From contig NZ_NOZR01000013.1 of the NCBI RefSeq assembly GCF_002250655.1, forward strand, positions 1 through 64,000: a stretch of 64,000 nt of DNA, written 5' to 3'. The DNA is from Mycolicibacterium sphagni (GTDB lineage Bacteria; Actinomycetota; Actinomycetes; Mycobacteriales; Mycobacteriaceae). Below the pieces are notes generated by a model. That model was given only the letters and a program-made list of their open reading frames with translations, was not told the origin of the DNA and searched no databases. Below are positions 48,042 through 56,906 of the stretch, piece after piece (the stretch's first letter is position 1; the number at the start of each line of letters is the position of its first letter). The position numbers and the translations under genes are program-made.

Positions 48042-48746
48042 GTGAGCCGCTGCGCGCCCGTGTTGTGCACCGCCGTTCTTCTCGGCGCACTGCTCACCGG
48101 CTGTGTGTCCACGGTAAACGGCACAGCGCTGCCGGCTCAGGGCGGCGGCCCGGTGACCACCACGGTGCCAACGCTCGCGGAGGCCGACCTCGACCGGATT
48201 CTGCTCAGTGCCGGTGAGGTCAACGGTGTCATGGACGCCACCGGAATCCGGGTGACCGCGTCGGCGCAGAGCATGAGTGACAACTCCGACGGCGTGTCGG
48301 ATGTCGACTGCCTGGGCGCGATCTACGGTGCCGAGGAACTGGTGTACGACAGCAGCGGCTGGACCGCCGTCCGTGACGAGGTCCTGCAGGAGCCGACGAC
48401 TGACAACGCGCACTGGGTCGAACAGATTGCCGTGCTGTACCCGTCGGCTGCGCAGGCCGAGAAGTTCGTCGACCAGTCCAAGACGACATGGCAGAAATGC
48501 GGCGGCACATCCATCGACATCGACAATTCGGATGTGCACTCCACCTGGAAGATAGACAAGGCCGATGTCAGTGGCGACATCCTGACTCAGGGCTCGAATC
48601 AGCGCAATGCCGGTGGGTGGGGTTGCCAACATGCGCTGACGTCCGCATCCAATTTGGTCGTGGAAGCGTGGGCATGCAGCAACTCGATCAGTGACGAGGC
48701 CAAGACCCTCGCGTCGGAGATGCTGACGAACGCGGCGAAGAAATAG
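48042..48746 (+). CDS. LppR-like lipoprotein with PknH-type sensor domain
   Basis: A 234-residue exported lipoprotein. The signal peptide ends in lipobox LTGC, with acylated Cys21. The mature part resembles the extracellular PknH_C sensor domain, with conserved Cys residues (VDCLGAIYG, WQKCGG, GWGCQHALT, AWACSN) expected to form two disulfides. It corresponds in position to Rv2403c (lppR), after lepA. A ligand-sensing role is inferred from the domain only. Confidence 0.85.
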   Translation: MSRCAPVLCTAVLLGALLTGCVSTVNGTALPAQGGGPVTTTVPTLAEADLDRILLSAGEVNGVMDATGIRVTASAQSMSDNSDGVSDVDCLGAIYGAEELVYDSSGWTAVRDEVLQEPTTDNAHWVEQIAVLYPSAAQAEKFVDQSKTTWQKCGGTSIDIDNSDVHSTWKIDKADVSGDILTQGSNQRNAGGWGCQHALTSASNLVVEAWACSNSISDEAKTLASEMLTNAAKK

Positions 48747-48806
48747 CGCTGGGCGGCAATTCAATTCGGTGCGGGTTTAACCGGTGTGATCGGCCGCGGA
48801 CGGCCC

Positions 48807-48812
48807 TAGGCT
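48807..48812 (+). promoter_or_regulatory. -10 hexamer of the first flavin monooxygenase gene
   Basis: TAGGCT lies 6 nt before GTG 48819, a leaderless signature. It is the best candidate start of the organosulfur-type gene run. Confidence 0.6.
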
Positions 48813-48818
48813 GCCCAT

Positions 48819-50129
48819 GTGTCCCGAGAAGTGCACCTCCTGACTTTCGGCAGCACCCGCTCAGCGGGGCCGTGGCGGCACCCGGAGATCGACAACAGCA
48901 CGGCGACGGTGCGCCGGCGGCTCATCGAGCGTGCTCAGATCGCGGAGAAGGGCACCTTCGACGCGCTGTTCTTCCCCGACGGCCTCAACTTCGGTCCGCG
49001 GGAAACCTGGGCGTACAAGACAACTGAGGACTTCGAACCGCTGACTGCGACGGCGGCACTGTCCTCGGTGACCAAACACATCGGCTTGGTGGTCACCGGG
49101 TCGGCGACGCTCGCACACCCCTATCACCTTGCCCGCCAGCTATTGTCGCTGGACCACCTCAGCGCCGGCCGGGCCGGGTGGAACCTGGTGACCAGCTTCG
49201 CCCACGCGGCGGCGGCCAACTTCAGCGGTAGGGGAGTGATCGAGCACGACACCCGGTACGAGATCGCCGACGAAGCGATCGAGGTCGTCAAGAAACTCTG
49301 GGACGGCTGGGGCTCCGATACCATCGTCGAGGATCGCGGACGGGGAATCTTCAATGATGTCAGCACGATTCGGGTCGCCGACCATCACGGACCGCACTTT
49401 CAGGTCGCCGGTCCGATCGGCGCCGCCCGTTCGGCGCAGGGCCAGCCGGTGATTTTCCAGGCCGGATCTTCGCCACGCGGAAGGCAATTCGCGGCGCGTC
49501 ATGCCGAAGTCATCTTCACCGGGCAGGGCACCATCGCCCGCGCGCAGGAGTTCTACCGCCAGGTCCATGCCGAGGCCCGGCTGGCCGGCCGGTCGGCCGC
49601 GCCGCTGATCACCCCGTCACTGCGATTCATCGTTGGTTCGACCGAGGACGAGGTGCGCCGGATCGAACGGTCGGCATACGAATATTTCAGCCCCGAATAC
49701 CAGGCCGGCTGGCTGCTGGAGGTGGATGTCGACGTCGTCGGCGCCGATCTGGACGGCCCGGTGCCGGATTCGGCGTTCCCGGACAGTACCGAGACCCACC
49801 AGACCGCGCTCGCCGGTTACCGTGCCCTCGCCAGTGACGGCAACCCGACCGTGCGAGAGTTTCTGTACCGCACCATCAACGGCTGGGGTGCCCAGGTCAT
49901 CGGCACGCCGGAACAGATCGCCGACGAGATCCAGACGTGGTTTGTGTCCGGGGCCGCCGACGGGTTCGTGCTGACCGACTCCGGGTTGCCCGGACAGTTG
50001 GCCGATTTCGTCGACCAGGTGGTTCCGGTGCTGCGCAAGCGCGGGCTGTTCCGGCACGAGTACACCGGCACCACCTTGCGTGCGCATCTGGGCCTGCCCG
50101 TCCCGCAGCGAGCGGAGTTGTCCGCGTGA
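48819..50129 (+). CDS. NtaA/SnaA/DszA family FMN-dependent monooxygenase
   Basis: A bacterial-luciferase-like enzyme of 436 residues that uses FMNH2 from a separate reductase. Conserved segments are GPWRHPEIDNSTATVRRRL, DALFFPDGLNFGP, HLARQLLSLDHLSAGRAGWN, VIFQAGSSPRGRQFAARHAE and VIGTPEQIADEI. DszA cleaves C-S bonds of sulfones, NtaA cleaves nitrilotriacetate, and CmoJ (YtnJ) of Bacillus attacks N-acetyl S-alkylcysteines. The substrate is unknown. The start overlaps no ribosome site but has a -10 hexamer 6 nt upstream. The stop overlaps the next monooxygenase gene (GTGA). Confidence 0.88.
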   Translation: MSREVHLLTFGSTRSAGPWRHPEIDNSTATVRRRLIERAQIAEKGTFDALFFPDGLNFGPRETWAYKTTEDFEPLTATAALSSVTKHIGLVVTGSATLAHPYHLARQLLSLDHLSAGRAGWNLVTSFAHAAAANFSGRGVIEHDTRYEIADEAIEVVKKLWDGWGSDTIVEDRGRGIFNDVSTIRVADHHGPHFQVAGPIGAARSAQGQPVIFQAGSSPRGRQFAARHAEVIFTGQGTIARAQEFYRQVHAEARLAGRSAAPLITPSLRFIVGSTEDEVRRIERSAYEYFSPEYQAGWLLEVDVDVVGADLDGPVPDSAFPDSTETHQTALAGYRALASDGNPTVREFLYRTINGWGAQVIGTPEQIADEIQTWFVSGAADGFVLTDSGLPGQLADFVDQVVPVLRKRGLFRHEYTGTTLRAHLGLPVPQRAELSA

Positions 50130-51514
50130 CCGTGACGCAGCCGTTCGTGTTGTCGGCCTTCAGCATGTCGACGGTGTCGCACGGCAACTTCGGCATGTGG
50201 CGTCACCCCGAGGACCGCACTGCGCAATACACCAGCCTGAACTACTGGGTGGAGCTGGCGCGCCTGCTCGACGACGGCGGCTTCGACCTGTTGTTCATCG
50301 CCGACGCGGTGGGCCAGCTCGACGTCTTCGGCGGCAGTGCCGATGCCGCGCTGCGCCACGGGGTGCAGACACCGGTCACCGATCCGCTGCTCGCGGTGTC
50401 GGCGATGGCCGCGGCAACGCGGCGGTTGGGTTTTGGCATCACGGTCTCCACGACGTACGAAAGCCCTTACCTGCTGGCCCGCAAGTTCAGCACCCTTGAT
50501 CACCTGACCGGTGGGCGGATCGGCTGGAACATCGTCACCTCGCTGCTCGACAGCGCTGCTCGCAATATCATCGGCCGTGAGCGCCAGGTACCTCACGACG
50601 AGCGCTACGCAATCGCCCAGGAATTCCTCGACGTCACCTACAAGCTGTGGGAGGGGTCCTGGGAGGACGGTGCCGTGGTGCGCGATCGCGACACCGGGGT
50701 GTTCACCGACCCGACGAAGGTGCATCCGATCGGCCACGAGGGCCGGTACTTCAGCGTGCCAGGCGCGCATCTGGTCGAGCCGTCCCCGCAGCGCACCCCG
50801 GTGTTGTTCCAAGCTGGATCATCCACCGCGGGAAGAGAGTTCGCGGCCACCAACGCCGAGATCGTGTTCGTGTCCGACCCCAGGCCCGCCGTCGTGCGGT
50901 CGCGGATCGCGGATGTGCGCCGGCGCGCGGTCGAGCACGGGCGCAGCCCGGAGTCGGTGCGGTTCCTGAGCTCAGTGGAGATCGTCGTCGACAGTACGCA
51001 ACGCGCGGCGCAGGCCAAGGCCGACGAACTGTCGCGCTACACCGACCTGGACGGCGGACTGGTCCTGCTGTCGGCATTGAGCGGCGTGGACTGGTCGACT
51101 TACGGGGCAGACCGGCCGATCGAGCAGTTCGACACCGATGCCAGCCAGTCGATCCTGGCGACGGTGGACGACTCCGCCGGGCTTCGACAGCGGATCACGT
51201 TGCGCGACTACGTCGGCCGGCTGGGCGGATTCGGCGGCCCGCTGTTCGTCGGTGACCCCTCGACTGTCGCCGACGGGCTGGCCGAGTTCGCCGCGCTGAC
51301 CGGCGTCGACGGATTCAACATCGCCTACCACGTCACGCCCGGAAGCTTCGCCGACGTCGCCGAATACCTGATCCCGGAGCTGCGTCGCCGCGGGCTGGCG
51401 AGCACCGACCGGGCGGACACGTTGCGGCAGCGGTTGTTTCCCTCCGGTTCGGCGCTGCTGCCCGACGAGCACCCCGGCGCAGCTGCACGGAAAAGAATCT
51501 CGGCGATCCGATAA
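50126..51514 (+). CDS. Second NtaA/SnaA/DszA family FMN-dependent monooxygenase
   Basis: 462 residues, the same fold as the previous protein but only distantly alike. It has MWRHPEDRTAQYTSLNYWVE, GGFDLLFIADAVG, LDHLTGGRIGWNIVTS, VLFQAGSSTAGREFAATNAE and VGDPSTVADGLAEF. It is nearer to classical DszA/SnaA than the first. The GTG start overlaps the stop of the first (GTGA), so the two are made in equal amounts and may form a pair or act in series. No flavin reductase gene is present in the window. Confidence 0.9.
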   Translation: MTVTQPFVLSAFSMSTVSHGNFGMWRHPEDRTAQYTSLNYWVELARLLDDGGFDLLFIADAVGQLDVFGGSADAALRHGVQTPVTDPLLAVSAMAAATRRLGFGITVSTTYESPYLLARKFSTLDHLTGGRIGWNIVTSLLDSAARNIIGRERQVPHDERYAIAQEFLDVTYKLWEGSWEDGAVVRDRDTGVFTDPTKVHPIGHEGRYFSVPGAHLVEPSPQRTPVLFQAGSSTAGREFAATNAEIVFVSDPRPAVVRSRIADVRRRAVEHGRSPESVRFLSSVEIVVDSTQRAAQAKADELSRYTDLDGGLVLLSALSGVDWSTYGADRPIEQFDTDASQSILATVDDSAGLRQRITLRDYVGRLGGFGGPLFVGDPSTVADGLAEFAALTGVDGFNIAYHVTPGSFADVAEYLIPELRRRGLASTDRADTLRQRLFPSGSALLPDEHPGAAARKRISAIR

Positions 51515-51549
51515 CTGACGCCGGGGGCGAGTTTCCGGCACCGTGTCAC

Positions 51550-51567
51550 ATACGTCAACAATACGTT
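51550..51567 (+). promoter_or_regulatory. Promoter region of the permease gene with ATACGT repeats
   Basis: ATACGT occurs at 51550-51555 and 51561-51566, one helical turn apart. The second contains TACGTT (51562-51567), a possible -10. They lie in the 115-bp spacer between the second monooxygenase and the permease genes. Confidence 0.35.
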
Positions 51568-51629
51568 AAGTCCCTGCGTGCCAAGCGAATGCGAGACGGC
51601 GACAGCGCGCGCGGGCGGAAGGCGGCACT

Positions 51630-53168
51630 GTGTCCACACCACAATTCGGGTCCACACCACAATTCGGCCTCGGCGGCCGCTCGCTTACGGCGGCGGATTC
51701 CACCGGTCTGGAACGAGAAGCATTGGGGCCGTGGGGCGTATTCGCTCAGGGCCTGGCCGCGGCGGCACCCAGCGTGGCGGTGGCCGTAGTGCCGTACTCG
51801 CTGTTCGTCGCAGCAGGCAAGGGGGCGTCGTGGGCAGTGCTCGTGGGCCTGGCGCTGACCGTCCTCATCGCGACGACGATCAGCTTCCAGGCCAAGCGCA
51901 CGGTGTCGTCGGGCTCGCTCGGCACCTACGCGGGCAACGGCCTCGGCCCCGGCTTCGCGTACGCCGCCGGCTTCAGCCTGCTGCTGGGGTACATCGGCTT
52001 CGCGATCACGGGAACCCTCGGCGGGGTGCTGTACCTGGACTCGTTCCTGGAATCCATCGGATTGGGTTCGCAGGCAACGTGGTTCCGCTTGCTCCTGGTG
52101 ATCGTCGTGGTCGCCGCTGCGACCTATCTGCCGTTCCGGGGTGTCGCCATCGCGGCCAAGTACGAGCTGGCCTTCGAGGTGCTCGCGATTGCCTCGATCC
52201 TGGTCATCATCGTCGCGTCCTACGTCAGCTACGGGTTCCATATCGACACCGACCAGTTCAACCCTTCGCACCTGGGGTCCAGCGCCACCTTCATCGCTGC
52301 CGTCACCGCGGTTGGCTCCTACGCGGGATTCGAGAGTGTGGCCTCGCTCGGCGCGGAAGCCAAGGACGCCCACCAGAACATCGCGCGCTCGCTGCTGCGG
52401 GTGGTGCTGCTGATCGGCGTGCTGTACATCTTCGCCACCTATCCGCAGATCCTGCACTTCGGCGATATCGACGGCGACAAGGCGGTGCTGCCGCAACTGG
52501 CCGACGTGACCGGAGTGTCGTGGGTCAACTATCTCGTGAGCGCGGCGGTGGCCATCGCGTTCATCGTGTTCGTCACCGCGGTGACCACCGCGGCGGCCCG
52601 GTCACTGTTCACCCTGGCCCACGAGGGCGCTCTGCCACGCGCACTGACGAAAGTGCACGCCAAACATCGGACCCCCTGGGTTGGTATCGCGCTCGTCGGC
52701 GTGCTGGCCTTCGTGTTCTCGCTGACCGCCACCTTCAGCTCGGTCGGCCGGCTGGTGTTCGACGTCTACGGTGGCTACGTCGCAAACTGGGGGTTCTTGG
52801 TCAGCTACCTACTGGTCGTCATCGCGACCCCGATCTGGCTGCGAAAGATCAAGGCGCTGAACACCACTCGGCTGGTGGTCTCGGTCGCGGCTGCACTGGG
52901 TATCGGCTATGTGATCTTCTCCAATTTCTTCCCGGTGCCCGCATTCCCCTTCAACATCCTGCCGTTCGTGTTCTTCGGGCTGCTGCTGGCGGGGCTGCTC
53001 TGGTACTGGTACCTGCGTGCGACCCGTCCCGAAGTGGCCGCGCGGCTGGGCAGTATCCAAACCCTGTCGGAGTCCGAACAGCAGCGGCTCATCGACGAGG
53101 GGATCCTCGACGTCCTCAACCACGAGGACCCGCAGGGCGACCGCGACAAGGAGGTGGTGGCGCCATGA
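51630..53168 (+). CDS. APC family amino acid permease
   Basis: A secondary transporter of 512 residues with about 12 membrane segments. APC hallmarks are AQGLAAAAPSVAVAVVPYSL in the first helix, GTYAGNGLGPGFAYAAGFSL, and AVGSYAGFESVASLGAEAKD in the sixth, where transporters of this family bind substrate. It probably imports an amino acid or derivative. GGAAGG lies 7 nt before GTG 51630. The N-terminus carries a doubled STPQFG from an 18-bp tandem repeat. The stop overlaps the next small gene (ATGA). Confidence 0.9.
   Translation: MSTPQFGSTPQFGLGGRSLTAADSTGLEREALGPWGVFAQGLAAAAPSVAVAVVPYSLFVAAGKGASWAVLVGLALTVLIATTISFQAKRTVSSGSLGTYAGNGLGPGFAYAAGFSLLLGYIGFAITGTLGGVLYLDSFLESIGLGSQATWFRLLLVIVVVAAATYLPFRGVAIAAKYELAFEVLAIASILVIIVASYVSYGFHIDTDQFNPSHLGSSATFIAAVTAVGSYAGFESVASLGAEAKDAHQNIARSLLRVVLLIGVLYIFATYPQILHFGDIDGDKAVLPQLADVTGVSWVNYLVSAAVAIAFIVFVTAVTTAAARSLFTLAHEGALPRALTKVHAKHRTPWVGIALVGVLAFVFSLTATFSSVGRLVFDVYGGYVANWGFLVSYLLVVIATPIWLRKIKALNTTRLVVSVAAALGIGYVIFSNFFPVPAFPFNILPFVFFGLLLAGLLWYWYLRATRPEVAARLGSIQTLSESEQQRLIDEGILDVLNHEDPQGDRDKEVVAP
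51632..51667 (+). repeat. 18-bp tandem duplication at permease 5' end
   Basis: The 18-mer starting GTCCACACCACAATTCGG occurs twice without a gap (51632-51649 and 51650-51667). It is in frame and adds STPQFG to the permease N-terminus. It looks recent, as both copies are identical. Confidence 0.85.
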
Positions 53169-53326
53169 GCCGGCTTCGGCGGCTCGCCTCGGCGCTAAGG
53201 ACCGGCTTTGTCCGAGCGAGCACACCGGCCGTCCCGGCTGACGTCCAGCCCGACTTGGCTTTGACGTGGCTGAACGAGGCGACATTGATGGGCATCTCGG
53301 TGCCCGCACCCAGGAGAACCCGATGA
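53165..53326 (+). CDS. 53-residue protein between permease and GNAT genes
   Basis: It starts MSRLRRLASALRTGFVRAST and ends LMGISVPAPRRTR. The first 20 residues could form a basic amphipathic helix, the middle (PDLALTWLNEATLMGI) a second helix. There is no membrane segment or signal peptide. Its ATG overlaps the permease stop (ATGA), and its TGA overlaps the next ATG (ATGA), so ribosomes would pass straight through all three. That double coupling is the main evidence. I do not recognise the family. It may be a small partner of the permease or of the acetyltransferase. Confidence 0.65.
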   Translation: MSRLRRLASALRTGFVRASTPAVPADVQPDLALTWLNEATLMGISVPAPRRTR

Positions 53327-54312
53327 CACTCCTCGACGTGACGGTGACCGGGAACTGGTCGGTGACCCCGGTCAGCACCTTCGATTACCCGCAGATCGCC
53401 GACTTCCTGGCCACCACGCATGGCCTGAGCGGACGCAAGTTCGGTGCCGACTCCCGTGACATCGCCGAGCAGCTGGCGTCGGTTTTCGAGGCGACGGCGC
53501 TGCGCGACGGGACAGGGCGAATCCGCGGATACGCAGCTGTACACCGGCCGCACGGTGGGGAGCCGGAGGTCAGCGGAGACTTCGTCATCGACCCCGATGT
53601 CCCCTCCGACATCATCGACGACGTTGTGCGCACGGTGGTGAACCGGTTCGAGCAGGAGGCTGCCGAGCTACCAGGGGCCTACCTGCGGGTGATCATCGGT
53701 GCGAACCAGCCTGTCGTGATCGATGCGCTCAAGCGCCGTGGGGCGGTACGCGAAGCCGAGTTCGTCCGCACCCGCAAGCCACTGCACGGTGAGAGCCGCG
53801 ATTCGCTGGAACGTGTTGCTGCCCCTGGCATTACCGTCGTCAACTGGGCAGAGGTCGTCAGCCGTGGTCTTGGCGAACAGGTACGGCAGCTCCAGCACAG
53901 CACGTTCCTGGAGCATTTCGGCAATATGTCGAAGAGCCCGGAGGGCTGGCAGCACCACATCGCCAGCCGGGCATTCACACCCGACTTCAGCATCGCCGCA
54001 CTCAACGGGTCCGATGAGGTCGTGGGGTACGTGCTGGGTTCGACCTTCACCACGGGAGTGGCCGGGGCCCAGGAACTCAGCGCGCACACCGATTACATCG
54101 GGGTGCGCCCGGAGCTGCGCAGGCACGGCATCGGAGAGCTGCTGCTGAAGAAGATATGGCTGGCCGCGCTGCGGCGCGGATTGACGGTCGCCTCACTGGG
54201 CACCGACATCAACAATCGCAGCAAGGCACACCTGCTGTACCGACGCCTCGGATACGTTGCGGTCGAGGAACATTATTCGTATCGCATCGCTCACGCGGGA
54301 CGCCGATCATGA
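53323..54312 (+). CDS. Tandem GNAT acetyltransferase
   Basis: A 329-residue protein with two GNAT-fold halves. The N-terminal half (about 1-150) contains ATALRDGTGRIRGYAAVHRP and looks degenerate in its acetyl-CoA loop. The C-terminal half (about 165-325) has the intact loop GVRPELRRHGIGELLLKKI and the usual end LYRRLGYVAVEEHY. It should acetylate an amine, perhaps the amino group of the amino acid brought in by the permease. It overlaps the 53-residue gene upstream and the SfnB-like gene downstream by ATGA each. Confidence 0.88.
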   Translation: MTLLDVTVTGNWSVTPVSTFDYPQIADFLATTHGLSGRKFGADSRDIAEQLASVFEATALRDGTGRIRGYAAVHRPHGGEPEVSGDFVIDPDVPSDIIDDVVRTVVNRFEQEAAELPGAYLRVIIGANQPVVIDALKRRGAVREAEFVRTRKPLHGESRDSLERVAAPGITVVNWAEVVSRGLGEQVRQLQHSTFLEHFGNMSKSPEGWQHHIASRAFTPDFSIAALNGSDEVVGYVLGSTFTTGVAGAQELSAHTDYIGVRPELRRHGIGELLLKKIWLAALRRGLTVASLGTDINNRSKAHLLYRRLGYVAVEEHYSYRIAHAGRRS

Positions 54313-55544
54313 GTGTGCCGTCCACGTACCTGGCCGAGCCGACAGCCTCCGACGAGGGTCTGTTCTCGGCGTTCCGGCCGGTGTTCGAGAAGATCGCCCA
54401 GGGCAACCTCGAGCGGGAGCGCGACCGGCTGTTCCCGCACGAGCAGGTGCGCTGGCTCGCCGAGGTCGACTTCGGCACGGTCCGGATTCCGGCGATCCAC
54501 GGTGGATTCGGCGCCTCACTGGAGCAGACTTTCGCGTTGCTGGCCGAGCTGGCCGAGGCCGACCCCAACGTCGCGCACATCTGGCGTAACCATTTGGCGT
54601 TCGTCGAGGACCGCCTCAATGCGCCCCAGTCGTCCTCCAACGACACCTGGATCAAACGGTTCCTTGCCGGTGAATTCGTCGGCGGCGGGTGGACTGAGGC
54701 CAACAATCTGACCCTGGCCAACCTGACCACCACGATCACCGCTCACAACGATCACTGGCTGGTCAGCGGTGCGAAATACTATGCCACCGGGAGCCTTTAC
54801 GCCGACTGGCTCGACGTGCTGGGGCGTGCCGAGGGCGGTGAACTGGTCACAGCGCTGGTTCGCCGCGACGACCCGGGCGTAACCCTCGTAGACGACTGGG
54901 ATGGATTCGGTCAGCGCACCACCGCCAGTGGCACCGCCCGATACGAGCAGGCGCGAGCCGAACGAGGCGACGTCTTCCCGGCCACCGATCGGTTCGATTA
55001 CCAGGCGCACTTCTATCAGACCGCCATGCATGCGGTGCTGACCGGAATCACCAAAGCCGCACTGCGGGACGGCTCGACCGCACTGACCGGGCGTGCCCGC
55101 AACTACCCGCAGGGGCTGACGTCGGTGCCCGCCATCGATCCGCAACTGCTGCAGGTGATCGGTGAGGTGTCGGCTGACGTGTTCGCCGCCGAGGCGGCGT
55201 TGGGTCGCAGCACGGCAACGCTGGATCGCGTCGTGGCAGGGCGGCTGGCCGGAGATGAGGCGGGCGCGCGGCGGCGACTGATCGATGCCGAGGTCGCGGT
55301 CGATCAAGCCCAGTTGGTGATCATCGCCGCGGCGTTGTCCGCCAGCACCAAGATCTTCGATGCGCTGGGCGCCTCCGGGGTGTCCGAACGCCGCGGCCTG
55401 GACCGGCATTGGAAGAATGCGCGGACGCTGGCCTCGCACAATCCCCGGGTCTATAAGGCGCGCATCGTCGGCGACTGGCTGATCAACCGCATCGATCCGG
55501 TGGCCGACCTGGCGTCGCTCGGGCGTGGGGGACAGGGCAACTAA
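54309..55544 (+). CDS. SfnB/DszC-type flavin monooxygenase (acyl-CoA dehydrogenase fold)
   Basis: A 411-residue group D flavin monooxygenase. VDFGTVRIPAIHGGFGASLE, VSGAKYYATGSLYADWLDVL, FGQRTTASGTA and LDRHWKNARTLASHNP are the conserved parts. The last is typical of DszC and SfnB rather than of true acyl-CoA dehydrogenases, and the catalytic Glu of the latter is not evident. DszC oxidises a thioether to sulfoxide and sulfone. SfnB takes part in sulfone use. It is the last gene of a coupled run with the GNAT and permease genes. The stop shares CTAA with the facing gene. Confidence 0.88.
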   Translation: MSVPSTYLAEPTASDEGLFSAFRPVFEKIAQGNLERERDRLFPHEQVRWLAEVDFGTVRIPAIHGGFGASLEQTFALLAELAEADPNVAHIWRNHLAFVEDRLNAPQSSSNDTWIKRFLAGEFVGGGWTEANNLTLANLTTTITAHNDHWLVSGAKYYATGSLYADWLDVLGRAEGGELVTALVRRDDPGVTLVDDWDGFGQRTTASGTARYEQARAERGDVFPATDRFDYQAHFYQTAMHAVLTGITKAALRDGSTALTGRARNYPQGLTSVPAIDPQLLQVIGEVSADVFAAEAALGRSTATLDRVVAGRLAGDEAGARRRLIDAEVAVDQAQLVIIAAALSASTKIFDALGASGVSERRGLDRHWKNARTLASHNPRVYKARIVGDWLINRIDPVADLASLGRGGQGN

Positions 55545-56884
55545 GCCGTAAGTTCTGTGGCGTTGTCCAATTCGTCGTCGACGAGAACGACGGCACGCCC
55601 CGCACGGTCGAGCAGAGATGCCGCGATCGACGCCCGGTAGCCGGTCGCGCAGTGCACCCACACCACGCCGGCAGGCAGCTCGCCGATCCGATCGATGAGC
55701 TCGTGGATCGCGATATTGTGCGCGCCGCGGATGTGGCTCTCGCGGTACTCATGCGGCTGACGGACATCGAGGACGACGACCTCCGTCCCGTCGCCCAGAG
55801 CGGAGGCCAGCGCGGCGAAATCGGCCACCTGGTAAGAGCGAAGCGCGACTCCGTCAGCCAGGGCGTCAACCGGCTGGCTTGTTGCGCCGGTGAGGTTGTC
55901 GATGCCGATACGGGCGAGTTCCCTTGTGCCTTTGGCGATCTGATCGGCGTTGTCCCCAATCAAGGTCAGTGGCGCCCCCCACGTGTACAGCCAGCCGACG
56001 TAGGCCACGAACGAACCCGACAACTCGAATCCGAGCGACCCGCTGAGGTGCCCGGCCGCGAAGGCTGTCCGATGCCTCAGGTCGACCACCCATTCCCCGG
56101 CGTCGATTCGGCGCCGCAGCTCGGCGGGGTCAACCGGTTCCGGCGGCGACAGGTCGACAGGGCCGGGCCCGGCGCGGTTGATCACACCCATATGGGCGTA
56201 ATAGGCCGGATAGTCCGCCAGGCCGGCGATAAGCTCGGCGACGTAGCTTTCTTCGTCCTGGGTCAGCGCCGGATTGGATTGCCGCTGGTCGCCGATCGTC
56301 GACGCGTCACCTGACGTGGGCGCTGCGGAGCAGAAGCTGCCGAAGCCGTGGGTCGGGTAGATCGTTGTGTTGGCGGGTAATTCGGTGGCCAGCCGGCGCG
56401 CCGAGTGAAATTGGGCATGGGTCAGCTCTTCGGTGTGCTCGGCCCCAAGCAGATCGGTGCGTCCGGTGCTGCCGTGCAGCAGGGAGCCTCCGGTGAAAGC
56501 CGCCACCGTGCCCGACTCGCCGTCGATGAGTTCGTAGCTCATGTGGTGATGCGTGTGGCCGGGAGTGTGCAAGGCGCGCAGCCGAATCGGGCCGGCCTCG
56601 ACGATCTCCCCGTCACCGATCGGGCGGCGCTGGTAGTCGACGTCCTCCCCGCCCGGGACCACGTACTCGGCCCCGGTGACCCGGGCTAGTTCGACGCCGC
56701 CGGTGACGTAGTCGTTGTGGATGTGCGTTTCCAGCACGTGCGTGATCCGCACGCCGCGCTCGTCAGCAATGGCCAGCACCCGGTCGATGTCGCGCTGTGG
56801 ATCGATGACGACTGCGGTATCGCCCTCGCTGATCAGGTAGCTGCGATCACCCAGCCCCGAGGTCTCGACGATCGACACGTCCAC
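55541..56884 (-). CDS. Persulfide dioxygenase-like MBL protein fused to two rhodanese domains
   Basis: A 447-residue three-domain protein. Residues 1-240 are an MBL fold of the ETHE1/Blh type, with HVLETHIHNDYVTGG, ALHTPGHTHHHMSYEL and YPTHGFGSFCSA. Such enzymes oxidise glutathione or other low-molecular-weight persulfide to sulfite with Fe(II). Residues about 255-345 are a rhodanese fold without an active Cys. About 355-445 is an active rhodanese with WVHCATGYRASIAAS. Rhodanese would pass sulfane sulfur to the dioxygenase. TAGGAG lies 8 nt before the GTG start. It is the last gene of a five-gene minus-strand run. Confidence 0.88.
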   Translation of the reverse strand: MDVSIVETSGLGDRSYLISEGDTAVVIDPQRDIDRVLAIADERGVRITHVLETHIHNDYVTGGVELARVTGAEYVVPGGEDVDYQRRPIGDGEIVEAGPIRLRALHTPGHTHHHMSYELIDGESGTVAAFTGGSLLHGSTGRTDLLGAEHTEELTHAQFHSARRLATELPANTTIYPTHGFGSFCSAAPTSGDASTIGDQRQSNPALTQDEESYVAELIAGLADYPAYYAHMGVINRAGPGPVDLSPPEPVDPAELRRRIDAGEWVVDLRHRTAFAAGHLSGSLGFELSGSFVAYVGWLYTWGAPLTLIGDNADQIAKGTRELARIGIDNLTGATSQPVDALADGVALRSYQVADFAALASALGDGTEVVVLDVRQPHEYRESHIRGAHNIAIHELIDRIGELPAGVVWVHCATGYRASIAASLLDRAGRAVVLVDDELDNATELTA

Positions 56885-56906
56885 GTCGGCGGCTCCTATT
56901 CCCGGG

